A stretch of 64,000 bases of DNA from Acanthamoeba sp. SK_2022b (taxonomy: Eukaryota; Discosea; Longamoebia; Acanthamoebidae). The notes under the pieces are model-generated. The model made no database searches, was not told the DNA's origin, and saw only the letters and a program-made list of their open reading frames with translations. The stretch is taken from contig JANDJZ010000137.1 of NCBI GenBank assembly GCA_027943245.1, positions 1 to 64,000 of the forward strand, written 5' to 3'. Every line of letters starts with the position of its first letter. The first letter of the stretch is position 1. Positions 20,605 to 30,678 of the stretch are shown here, in pieces. The translations under genes were made by a program, and so were the position numbers.

Positions 20605-22170
20605 CTACGCGGCCAAGAAGGCGCGCAGAACGGCATCGTCCTCGACCAGGCGGACCAGTTCCCTGGCGTCGGGCCGCTGCGCCACATCTGGCTGCAGGCA
20701 GGCATCACGCAGCTTACAGAGCGCCACCAGCGCAGTTTGGGCAGCCGTATCCGCCTCTGCGGGAGTCTCACTGCCGACGTCGCATCGCTCGATGAGCTCC
20801 TCGACAAGGCACCCCAGCGCGCGGGACTCCACGCGCTTGAGCAAGAAGGCCGTCTTGTCATCATCATCTGCTGCGGCTGTCGTAGGCACGAAGAAAGAAG
20901 CGCCCAGGTCTCCCAGCTTCACGCGCCAGCGGCGTCCTCCCAGCGCAGGAGATTCAGCGGAAGGCCCCACGAGCGTGTTGTGTGCGTAGGCGTCGCCGTG
21001 GATGAGGCCCCGGTCGTGCATGTGCGCGACTGCCGCCGCCACGCCATAAGCCACTGACACCACGAACTCCAACGGGAAAGGCCCTCCGGCCTCCGGATAG
21101 ACATCACGGGTCACGCTGGCAAACGATGGCACTCGGCCCAGCAGCTCCATGCTCGGGTCGAGCAACTCCATCACGAGCGCGGGCGCTTCTGCCTGTATCG
21201 TGGCACCAGTTGTGCTCGATGCGTGCTCGATGAACCCGTATGTGCGGATGAGGTTGGGGTGGCTGATTGAATGCTGGGCCAGCGCCATCGCAGCTGCCAC
21301 CTCGTCCACCACGCGGCCGTCGGAAGACGCCGGCTTGAACACCTTCACCGCAACCGCCGTCTGCTGGGGTGCCTGCGGCCGAGCATCCGTAACGCCAATA
21401 CTTCCCTGCAGAGTGGCCTCGTAAACGGTGCCCGATGCGCCCTCGCCCAGCCTGCGGCCTAGAGTCACATCTGACCAGGAGGCCGCCAGGTGAGGCGGCA
21501 GATCGAGAGGCTCGTCTCGATGTCGTGGCGGCAGACCGTTGCCCGCCAGCGCCAACCACGCTAGCCGCGGCAGCGTCAGGAGACTGCGCGGCACTTGGCG
21601 CAGACGGTTGTCGGACAAGCGGACGAGCTCGAGCGCGGTGCAGCCAGACAGGTCGGGCAGCGAGGCCAGCTGGTTGGACGCCAGCATGAGCTTGCGGAGG
21701 TGGCGGAGTCGGCCCAGCGACGCGGGCAGCGAGGTGAGCTGATTGTCGGTAAGGATGAGCCAACCGAGCGAAGGCGCCAGCGAGGCCTCCGGCACGTGGT
21801 TAAGTTGACAGCTCTTGAAGCTCAACATGAAGAGGGACGGAAGCTGTCCGAGCACCTCCGGGACGGTGGTGAACCTGTTGCCGAGGAAGAAGGCGATGCG
21901 GAGGCTGGTCAGCCGTTCAAACTCGGGAGGCAGGGCCGACAGGGCGTTGCTGGCGGCGTTGAGCTTGGTCAGCGAGGCCGCCAGGCCCGGCGACCTGCAC
22001 AGCTCCGGCGGCAGGGAGATGAGGCCACGGTTCGTCAGGTCAAGTTCCACAAGGCCGTCGAAGCTACCAGCGCTGAGTTGGCGCAACAGGAGCGCCTCGC
22101 CACAAGCGGCGGATGCCTGCTGCTCATCATCCATCAACTCCAAGTGGGCTACCTCGGGTTGCAACGCCAT
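20605..22170 (-). CDS. Leucine-rich-repeat protein kinase with atypical HGD/DLG motifs
   Basis: Single-exon frame of 521 residues from ATG at 22170; upstream codons in the same frame lack a better ATG. Residues about 30-240 hold roughly eight LRRs of the LxxLxLxxNxLxxLPxxL type (for example SLGWLILTDNQLTSLPASLG). A kinase-like domain follows: glycine loop GRRLGEGASGTVYEA, ATP-anchoring Lys in VAVKVFK, then LIHGDAYAHNTLV in place of HRDLKxxN and KLGDLGASF in place of DFG. The catalytic Asp and metal-binding Asp and Asn are kept, so it may be active. HGDxYAHN is a variant I associate with a set of LRR kinases found in bacteria and some protists and plants, so lateral transfer is possible. The lack of introns, unlike its neighbours, fits that idea but does not prove it. 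No signal peptide or membrane span is visible. Confidence 0.88.
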   Translation of the reverse strand: MALQPEVAHLELMDDEQQASAACGEALLLRQLSAGSFDGLVELDLTNRGLISLPPELCRSPGLAASLTKLNAASNALSALPPEFERLTSLRIAFFLGNRFTTVPEVLGQLPSLFMLSFKSCQLNHVPEASLAPSLGWLILTDNQLTSLPASLGRLRHLRKLMLASNQLASLPDLSGCTALELVRLSDNRLRQVPRSLLTLPRLAWLALAGNGLPPRHRDEPLDLPPHLAASWSDVTLGRRLGEGASGTVYEATLQGSIGVTDARPQAPQQTAVAVKVFKPASSDGRVVDEVAAAMALAQHSISHPNLIRTYGFIEHASSTTGATIQAEAPALVMELLDPSMELLGRVPSFASVTRDVYPEAGGPFPLEFVVSVAYGVAAAVAHMHDRGLIHGDAYAHNTLVGPSAESPALGGRRWRVKLGDLGASFFVPTTAAADDDDKTAFLLKRVESRALGCLVEELIERCDVGSETPAEADTAAQTALVALCKLRDACLQPDVAQRPDARELVRLVEDDAVLRAFLAA

Positions 22171-22261
22171 GCGAGGCGACCAGCACAAGGGCAAAGGGGG
22201 GTAGACAAAGAGAAACACACTTTTCCCTTTTCTTTTTATTTACAAGGCGCGGTCGTGTCAC

Positions 22262-24590
22262 TCAGTAGGTGGGGGGTACAGGCTTGCCTTCGTCGCTCAT
22301 GATGCGCAGCAGGGCAGCGGAGGTGTACTTGCGAACGCCTTCGTGATGTGGATGGTTCTCCATCGCCTCCATGATCGCTTGTGCAGCATGCATCCGGTTC
22401 AGACGTCGCCGCACAACGTCTGCGGGTGGGCGGTGAGCTACCACCCTTGTCTCGCACGTGGGAGGGCTCAGGAACGAGTACCAAACTCGGAGAGGTTGAG
22501 GATGGCCCCACACGCTTTCTCCTGCACACTTGGATTGTCCGGGTGCGTGGCCATTGCGCCGAGGATTTGTTTGATACCCTCCTCCGAGATCTTCATAGCG
22601 CACTTGCCTGTTGGTTGTTAAACGCTCTGGTCAACGACGCTCCAGCTCACTTGAGTGGAGTGCACATCGTACCATTCAGCGCAAGGTTTGCGAGCATGGC
22701 GCAGCCATGTTCCTGTATGGCCGCGTTCTCCTTGATCTGCATAGCGAAGAGCACAGCTTCCACGGCGCCCTCGGAGAGCATGGCCAAGCGATTGGTGTCT
22801 GCGGTGGGCCGAAGTGAGTCTTGCGTCTAAAGCAGAAGTGGACGGCGTTGTTGCAGTACCGGTAGTGGCGAAATTCATCAGGGAGGCACAACACTGGGCC
22901 AGAAGAGATGGCTCCGTTGGGTGTTCGTACATGGCCTTAACAATGCGCCTTACTCCGCCTCTGGCCACGATTCGATCTCTAATGAAGTCTATACACCAAA
23001 TGGACCAGTCAGCCCACCCGCGAGGGATACAGATGCCTGGAAACTTCACTTACCGTCTACCGCTAGGTTTTGCAGGCAAGCAGCACTGTACTCCTGAATG
23101 AGGTGATGGTGCCGGTGAGTCTCCATGACCTGCAACAGCGCTGGTATGCCTCCCTCCCTGGCGATGTCCAAAGCGTTGATCGCTGGCATAACGTAAGAGT
23201 CAGACCAGTAAACACTCTTCACCCTCTCTGATCGTTCGGCCCAGCAGACGTACAGTTGCGCGAGAGTATCCGCAAGGCTCCGCAGGCTCGCTCGATGACC
23301 TCATCATCCGTGTGAGATACCAGGGCATCGATGATGAGCTCCAGCCCTCCGTAGTCACGCACCCAGTTCTTATTCTGATCTGCAAGTGTCGTGTCAATAC
23401 GGCTCTCAAGCAGCCATGGCCTCATGGCCACGAGCAGAACCGTAATCCCACTCCTACCATCAACTGCGATGTTGCCCAGCGCGCCCGCTGCCATTGCCGT
23501 TACTCCGGGATGGCCTTTGAAGTTCTTCATGGCTCGGATGACCACCGGAATGCCGCCATTCTGTTGGATCTCCACCCTGCCTGCGTCTGTGTTGAGCGGT
23601 GAGTCAGTCTAAGCTACATACCACTGCCCACGGCACGCCGCTGTACCGTCACCCAGAGACAAGTTGTAGAGGGCTGCGCAGCCCTGCTCCTGAAGGGCCG
23701 CCTTGTCCGAGTGCTGTAGCATGGCTGAGAGGATGCACTCCACGCCGCCGATGTCCACTATCTTTTGACGATTGATGGCTGCACGCACTCTCTACCGTAA
23801 GATTCGCCGCTGCGTGTGGCTGATGATAAGTGGGGAGAACGCGTACGGTCTACGGCCAGCTTACGGAGCGCACCGCTTGCCCATGTTTGCACGTTGTGCT
23901 CCTTGGCGTGGGACTGCATAGTCACCACGACCAACAGCAGCCCCCCGGCTTCTCTGATCTTCGTGCGGTTGCGTGCTGTGCACGTGAACCATCACATTGT
24001 TAGTCCTTTAAAGGGTGGAAGCCAACCAGGCCGCGCAGAGCTACCGGTAACGGCCAAATCCATAACTAGCCGACAGATCTCAGCCTGCACCAGGGAGTCC
24101 TTGGAGTAGATACGCATCAACCGCAGCACCGCGTCCACTCCGCTCTCCTCGAACTTGGCCTTATCTACGCTCAAACAACCCACTCAAAACAGCTTCATAA
24201 CGGGTACTCTGTGGTAGCGTACAGTCGGGTCATACCTCCGAGGGTGGCCACCACGCTCTCCATGGCTGCGATGAGCTCCTGCTTCGAGGGCTCCTTCTCC
24301 TCCTGCTCTGGCGATGGCTCCGGAGGATCAAGAGTCTGGCTGGGCGCGGTAAGCTCGTGATCTGGTTCAATGTCGTTGTCCTCCTCACATTCAGGCCTGG
24401 CCTCCTTGGCCTTTCCCAGCCAGTAGTTTTTCACCTTCTTAAGCTTCTTCTTCTTTTTCTTTTTGTCTCCATCCTTCTTCTCCTTCTTCGCCTTGCTCTT
24501 GTCGTTGCTGTGGCGGTGCTTGCTCCCGCTGGTGCGCTTCGGCTCAAGCGGGACGTCAGCTCTCGACGCTATCAGCTGTGCAGCGTCCAT
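22262..24590 (-). CDS. Armadillo-repeat protein with Lys-rich N-terminus
   Basis: Multi-exon gene on the minus strand. Exon 1 starts MDAAQLIASRADVPLEPKR and carries a long Lys-rich run (KKEKKDGDKKKKKKKLKK), then an acidic/Pro-rich stretch ending KQELIAAMESVVATLGG. Later exons each encode about one armadillo unit: FEESGVDAVLRLMRIYSKD, IREAGGLLLVVVTMQSH, IVDIGGVECILSAMLQH, IQQNGGIPVVIRAMKNF, LELIIDALVSHTDDEV, REGGIPALLQVMETH, IVARGGVRRIVKAMYEH, and a last unit with MEAMENHPHHEGVRKYTSAA before the stop at 22262. The repeated GG-x-LxxAM-xH pattern followed by a helix with CAALxNL is typical of ARM repeats. Such proteins are protein-protein scaffolds; no partner can be inferred. The Lys-rich segment may bind nucleic acid or act as a nuclear signal. 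Individual exon boundaries were not all fixed. Confidence 0.82.
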
Positions 24591-24977
24591 CTCTGGCGGT
24601 CGGTGTTTGTCGAGTACGCCTCGCCCGGTCGGTGTGTGCTTTGCTTCACCCGCCAGCCACCAGGAACTGTGAGTGGGTTACCGAGTTCGCCGCTGCCGTT
24701 GGCCGAGCAGGTGAAACTGCAACAGGCAGATGGCTCTCGCCCACTCAGGGGGCAAGTGGCACTACCGACGACTTTTCCGAAACACGCCTCGGTCACACGC
24801 ATTCCGGTCATGCCAATTAAGTATGGCCGAGCAAAGTCAGCGGCTTCATTGTTGGCCGCGCCAGGGCAGGCGCTGAACGCAGGGGTCTGTGCGTGCCGCG
24901 CCAGCACATTGGCCTGGCCGCGGCCAGCCCTTTGAGAGATTCACGCAGATAAGGGCTAAGGTTCTTGTTGACGGGCC
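24591..24977. other. Intergenic region (387 bp) between two minus-strand genes
   Basis: Upstream of the armadillo gene and downstream of the next regulator gene. Should contain the armadillo promoter. No coding signal or clear motif recognised. Confidence 0.45.
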
Positions 24978-27762
24978 TTACATGGCCCAGTACCCCCCGT
25001 AGTCCGGCGATTGTGGTGGCGGTGGGGAGTGTGGGACCACTATACAACCTCCACCGCCACCTCCCCCTACAGCTGTAGAAGACGAGGGCGGGTTGTCGCT
25101 GGAGACGGGAGCCGGAGCGTAGTGGCCGGCGTAGTGCTGGGGACCTCCGTCAAGCCGCTGAGGCGGCGGGTTGTTGGAGAAGGCCTGGTGCGGCGGTGGA
25201 GCGTAGGTGGGTTGGTGTCGCCGCGCCATGATGCACGACGCACACACGATTGGCGGGGGAGGCGACCGGTCTCCCAAAGGAGACATGAGGGTGGGAATCC
25301 CACAGTGCACGCACAGACCTGCGCCGGGCTGGTGCATCAGCAACACTCGAACGAACCAAAGGAGGATAGGCTGCCTACCCTGCGAGGGCCTAGTGCTAGA
25401 TGGGGGGCTCACGGTCACGGCCCACGAGCTGACCTTGGCCTCCTCCTCGGCCGTCAGCGGGATGTGTTCGATGCGCTCCACGCACGCCATCACCCATTGC
25501 CACTGAAGAGCCCCCCCCCCCCAAAAAAATAACGACCAGAAGTTGAGCGCATGAGTCAGACTGCGCCATCATGCGCACACGCGCACCATGCGCGTGCATA
25601 CCTTGGCGTTAGTGCCATAGAAGATCTGGTAGCGGGTATGTAGCCGTAGGGCCCGCATGTCCTTACGCAGACACTTGAAAGACAGGTTGAGCACTTCCGT
25701 GTAGGGCACCGACGTTCTGCGATCACCAAGCGAGCACGAGCGAGGACATCAGCGTCACGTACGCGCAAAGGTGCGAGGTAGCGAGGGTGAGAGGGGCAGC
25801 TACTGTTGATAGATCAAGTGGATGATCCTTTTCTTGTGTTCGTCTTCGAGGTAGGTGATTCGTTGCGCGCTCATGCCCAGCAACTCGTGCTGCAGCCCAA
25901 ATACAAGACAACCGACAGCGCCACGTCAGCCCCAGGAGCCCACGGGCCCTGTTTGGCGGTGAGAGTGGAGGCGGCACCGAAGCGAAGCCCGTCAAACGGC
26001 AAAAGGCGGTGTTGGCGTAGACGATGGTGGGCGGCTTCATGTCCTCTCCCAGCTGCCGATTTCGCGCGCAGTAGGCCCAGCATGGCTTCCTGCAGGGTGG
26101 GCGGCCACCAGTGAGCGCCCCGTGTCCAGTGGGTGGGCTGGTCTCCCTCTCTCCAAAAGATGAGGCCCTTACCTGATGTCATCTACGACGAAGGGAACGC
26201 CGGGCGAGCTGAGATCGTAGTCGGCGAGGAACGGAAAGTGTTGGAGGATGTTCTGTCGTGCAATCGCCAGGGACTCGTGCAGCGAGGCGTACGAGGGAAA
26301 CGGCTCCATCGGAGGAGGCGTGGCAGCGCAAGACGCAGAGTGCGCACCATAGGCGCCGCTGAAGGGCAGAGGACGCCCTGCCGGATAGATGGCGCCCCCG
26401 CCCGGAGTGGAGGCGTAGACCAAAGACGAGGAGGAGGAAGAGGAAGGAGAAGATGTGGCGAAGTTGCTCGGGTAGATAGATGGTGGGGTCGTTGATGAGG
26501 TCGATACGGTCGTCTGGGTAGGCAGCGATTCCACGGTCTTCTCGAGGTCGGTCTGCCGCTTCTTGAGCGTCTCCATATCGTCCTGCACGGTCTTGACAGT
26601 CTTCTTGAGCTCCTTGACCTCCTGCACGAGCAGCGAGAGCAGAGAGTCCATGGCCGGCGGAGGCGACGGCGGCGGACCCGCCGCGGCCGATGGCGAAGAA
26701 AACAACGTTGCGACCGAAGAGGAGGGCGACATCGATGCCGCTACTCCCGACGTCGCTGCAGAGGTGGGGCTCGCCGAATGTATGAAGGAGGCAAAGTGCG
26801 ACGAGGAGCTCCCCAGCGCGTTGCTGCTGGGAGAGTGGTGGCTGATGCTCGCCGTGGCCGCAAACTGAGGTGGCGGTGGCTGCGAACCCACACTCGAAGG
26901 CGCGGGCGCGAGCGGAATGAAGTGGGGCGAGGCGGAACTGTTCTGTGATGGCGGTGCCGGCTGCTGCTGCTGCTGCTGTGACGACGGCGGCGGCGGTTGT
27001 GGCGTGAGGCTCTGCATGGGCGATCCGTTGTGCACAAAGAGGGAGATGAAGGACGATGGCACGGGGTAGGGCGACAGCGTGATCGGCGTCATCGGCTGTG
27101 TTGCCGGGCCACCGCTGCCGCTCCCATGCCCCGAACCGGGAGCAACCGGCTGAACGGACGCCGGCCGCTGCGGTGCTGCTGTCGATGCGCCGCCAGATCC
27201 AGTGGCGGCCGTCTGCGCATCATCTGCACCTCCTGCCATTCGTACTATGAGCCATCGCCCACCGCACCAGCAGCCGTTCGCTCTTGGGGAGCGCAGAGAC
27301 TGAGAGGGGGGGCACCTTCGGTCTTGGGTTTCTTGTCGAGTCGGGGAGGGCGCCCGCGCTTCTTAGGCTCCGTGAAATGGCACTTGTCGGGGGTGCCCTC
27401 GGTAACACACCGCCGACAGGGCTTCGAGCTGCGGGCACGGCCAATCATACGGCGTACAGTCAGCCCGACTGGACCGCAACAGTGGCACCCATCATGATAG
27501 GACCCCGCAACAACTCTGAGCCAAGGTCATGCATGACCTCGGCATGGGCATGGCTCCTCTTTTACAAGAAAGGGACAAATCAAAAGGATTTGTTTGCGCA
27601 AAAAACAAACAGGATCGAAAGCGGCGCGAAAAAGTGCCCGAGACTGCGAGGGAGGGGGGGGGGGTACCCGGTGCAGGCGGTGTGGGCAATGCGGCAGAGC
27701 ACGCATGCCTGGGCGAGAGCTGACTGCTTTCTTTTTGCCGGTGCCGCTATAGCGGTCATCAT
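24978..27762 (-). CDS. Zn2Cys6/AT-hook/PAS transcription regulator, paralogue 3, with extra C4 finger
   Basis: Model complement(join(24978..25502,25602..25716,25804..25889,25978..26089,26173..27232,27316..27428,27668..27762)), 701 residues, all in frame. Exon 1 ends with ACVLCRIAHTACTG, cut by a phase-2 intron. Exon 2 gives KPCRRC-x8-C and KKRGRPPRLDKKPKTE (AT-hook-like). Exon 3 is long and Ser/Pro/Gln-rich, with a coiled coil (LLSLLVQEVKELKKTVKTVQ) and FLADYD...PFVVDDI. The PAS-like part starts in the 112-nt exon 4 (IVYANTAFCRLTGF) and continues with HELLGMSAQ and LHTRYQIFY. The C-terminal region adds CVHC-x19-CASC, which resembles a degenerate GATA-type C4 finger, then Pro/Gly-rich sequence. 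A possible intron in the last exon (about 25334-25420) cannot be excluded. Likely nuclear regulator; targets unknown. Confidence 0.88.
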
Positions 27763-28387
27763 CTACAGGCGCGTGTTATAACGAAGGCAACCTCTTTGTT
27801 TCTAGACGCGTCGTGGAAACCACGATTACGAACAAGCACGCACAACACAACCGACGGGCGCCAACGCCAACGCCAACGCCTGGCGGAGATGGCGACCGCA
27901 ATTCAAATCGCGCTCCGACGCACGGCGCGTGCGTTTCCCGAGGCAAGAAAAGGCTGACGCTCTCCGCCAGCTCAAGCAACACTTGGACCTTCACCTAGCA
28001 GTTTGTTGGTTGAACTTGCAGAGCAGTGTAGCAGTGATGTCCAATCCCTCATTTTGTGATAAGGGGATGTGAGTAAGGCAATGGAGTTTTATTTTGCCAT
28101 CTTGCACTTTGCACTTTACAGTTCAGCACAGTTGTGCATCTCTCTCGCCTTTCGTGCGTGCTGCCGCTCTCGCCTCTCTACCCTTGCTTTGGGGAACCTT
28201 TCCGGATAAATCCGAGCCTATCCGGCCCAATCAATGGATTTGTTATCTCATACCTGACATTCCAGTGTTGCTCAGAATTACCGATTGGTCTACCGGAAAA
28301 CCTCCACGGGGATTTTGGCAACACCTTTTCTTCCTCCCCGCCTGCGCCGTACGCGCCTCCGCGCCGACAAGCACACTGAACAGGAAG
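27763..28387. promoter_or_regulatory. Divergent region between two paralogous regulator genes (625 bp)
   Basis: The start codons of paralogues 3 (minus) and 4 (plus) face away from this stretch, so it should hold both promoters. A short CGCCAACGC-type direct repeat lies near 27860-27882 (cgccaacgccaacgccaacg). No conserved regulatory motif could be confirmed by eye. Confidence 0.5.
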
Positions 28388-30372
28388 ATGGCCTCGGACT
28401 GTACCAACAAGGCTTGTCGCCTTTGTCGTCTATCTCACACCGCCTGCGATGGGTACGCTCGCCCCCCGAAACAATTTTTGTTCCTTTTTTGCTGCGAGGA
28501 GAAAACGTCCTCGGATTATTTCGCACATTGCGTTGCCCTCGATTGCGCAATCAATATATCCATTTTATAACGTCGTAAATGAGGAAATCCAGAAGGGCAC
28601 TGCTCAAGCGGGCCAGTCTTCCCTAATATTATAATCCAGGGCTCGGCCGTGTAGGCGCTGTGTGGCTCTTGGCAAGCCCGAATTATGCCAAGATGTGGAA
28701 CCCAAGAAGCGTGGTCGGCCCCCGAAGCACTTTCCGGCCTCCACCGAAGGTGGTTGGCGGATGTCCAAGAAGCAGAAGACCGAAGGTTCGTCTCCTTCTC
28801 CCCTTATAATACTCACGCCCCAATCCGGGGCGACGGACCCGGCGCCATTGGACATTCCTTGTTACCCCATGCCCCCTCACCAACTGCTGCCTTGTTCATC
28901 AGCCATCACAGTGCCGCCTCTGCCGTCGTCGATCGTGTCGAACCCGCCCTCGCCGGACTCATCGCCTACCCACTCTCCCCGCAGCTCCTGCGCCGACCTG
29001 GGCCTGCACGCCAACGAGGCCGGCGACGCGCTGCTCAAGACTCTGCTCGAGGAGGTGCGCGGCACCAAGAAGGAGCTCAAGAGCGAGATCTCAGTGTTCT
29101 ACCAGACCGTGGAGAGGCGACTTGCGCAGACGGAGGAGAAGATGAATTCCATCCTCGCGCTGCTGCCATTCAACGCCGTTGGCGGATCGTCGTCGTCCGC
29201 GCACACCGCCACCTCACCTTCTCCGCATATCCTGTCGGCCTCCATGCGAGCAGAGCTCATCCGACAGCTTCCCTTCCTCTCGGACTTCAACGTGGAGTCC
29301 CCCACCTTGCCGTTCGTGGTCGACGACCTCGGGTACGACCTGCATACTCAGCACCAACGCCTTCCCCGTGCCTTACCGCAATTGCGTTGTGTGTTTCGTT
29401 CGCCCTGCTGGCAGGAAGCCCATTCTTGCGCAGCGATTCTCCGAGGCCACGCGGGTTGAGGACATGCTCCCGCCCACGATCGTATGGGCAAACGACAGCT
29501 TCTGCTCTCTGGTGCAGACGCCTCTGGTATGCGTCCGCTGCTCTTCCAACTCGGCGGTGGTGGCGAGTCTCACCCGCACGGGGGGGGGGGGTCGCTGCCA
29601 GTACGACTTGCTCGGCAGGCGAGGACAGGGAGACAAGAGGACGGCGGAGATGCTGTTGCCCTACATGATCAACAGGGGCTCCGGACTTACCGGCGAAGTC
29701 GTCCACCTCTGCCACAAATGGCAGAAGAAGGACGGCAAGACGCTCACACTGCGGACACGCAATCAGGTGTACTACAACAAGAACGGATGGGTATGCAGAG
29801 TGTCCCCCCTCACCAGAACGATCGTAGACCTCGACCAGTTCTCACTCGCTCGCTCTCACCTGTCGGCCACTGAACAGGCCAAGTGGCTGCTGGTGGTGGT
29901 CGATGCGGCGGAGGATGAGCCCCCGCGGCATGTTTCTCCGCCCGTGCCAACGTCCACACCGCCATATGGCTACTCCGCGCACACGCCGCCGTCGCAGTAC
30001 GTGGGCATGGCCGCCGACGACTGGCGACCGCGCAACGACAAGGAGCCGTTTTCCTTCTCCGCCTTCCCCTCATGCTTCTCCTCGCTTCCGTTTTCGCTGC
30101 CGCCTCGCTTCCCAGCCGAGCCGCAAGGCCCCAACAGCAACACCGGCGGCCAGTCCGCTCCAGCCTATGCCACCTACGCCGACTCCAACTCATCCACCAG
30201 CGTTGGCGGCCAGCGAGACTCCGCCACCACCAAGCAGGCGCGAGGCGAGACCGAGATGGACGAGCTGCTCTCAGCGCTCATATCGCCCAGCCCCTTCCCT
30301 TCAGCTGCAGCGCCACCGGCAACGTGGGACTGGGACAGCGAGTGGGGCGAAGGTCGCCGAGGGGGGCAGTGA
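28388..30372 (+). CDS. Zn2Cys6/AT-hook/PAS transcription regulator, paralogue 4
   Basis: Model join(28388..28452,28640..29332,29415..29526,29602..29790,29878..30372), 517 residues, in frame. Exon 1 (65 nt, same length as in paralogue 2) encodes MASDCTNKACRLCRLSHTAC ending DG; exon 2 continues ARPCRRC-x8-C and EPKKRGRPPK. An optional in-frame intron (28786-28902, 117 nt), at the position of a real intron in the paralogues after KKQKTE, would shorten the product to 478 residues. Then come Pro/Ser-rich sequence, a coiled coil (LLKTLLEEVRGTKKELKSE), FLSDFN...PFVVDDL, the 112-nt PAS exon (IVWANDSFCSLVQT), YDLLG, and LRTRNQVYYNKNGW, then AKWLLVVVD and a Pro/Ser-rich tail. It is head-to-head with paralogue 3 and head-to-tail with paralogue 5, which supports tandem duplication. 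Confidence 0.88.
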
Positions 30373-30678
30373 GGCAAGACAAGACCCGTGTACACATTTA
30401 CGATCTCCAAACTTGACCGTTTGCTGCTGTTCCAGATCGCCGCCAGGACACAGCAATCTGAACGAGTTGGCATGACAACACAAATTACGAGCCAGCAGAA
30501 ATTGCCCAGTTGGCCTACTAACGCCGGTCGTAGACTGCTACTGCGGTCTTACACGAGGAGCAGTGACGCACAAACAACAAACGCGCCCCCTAAAAATCGA
30601 CAGACACTGCCCCAGACAGGGCAGACAGAACCAGAAAGAACCCTAGCGGTAGCGGTGGCTGCTGGTTAATCGTTTTGT

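Noticed and set aside
22262..24590. Naming the armadillo gene as beta-catenin or Vac8
   Set aside because: The repeats support only a generic armadillo protein; no diagnostic residues, acylation site or N-terminal signature for those families are visible.
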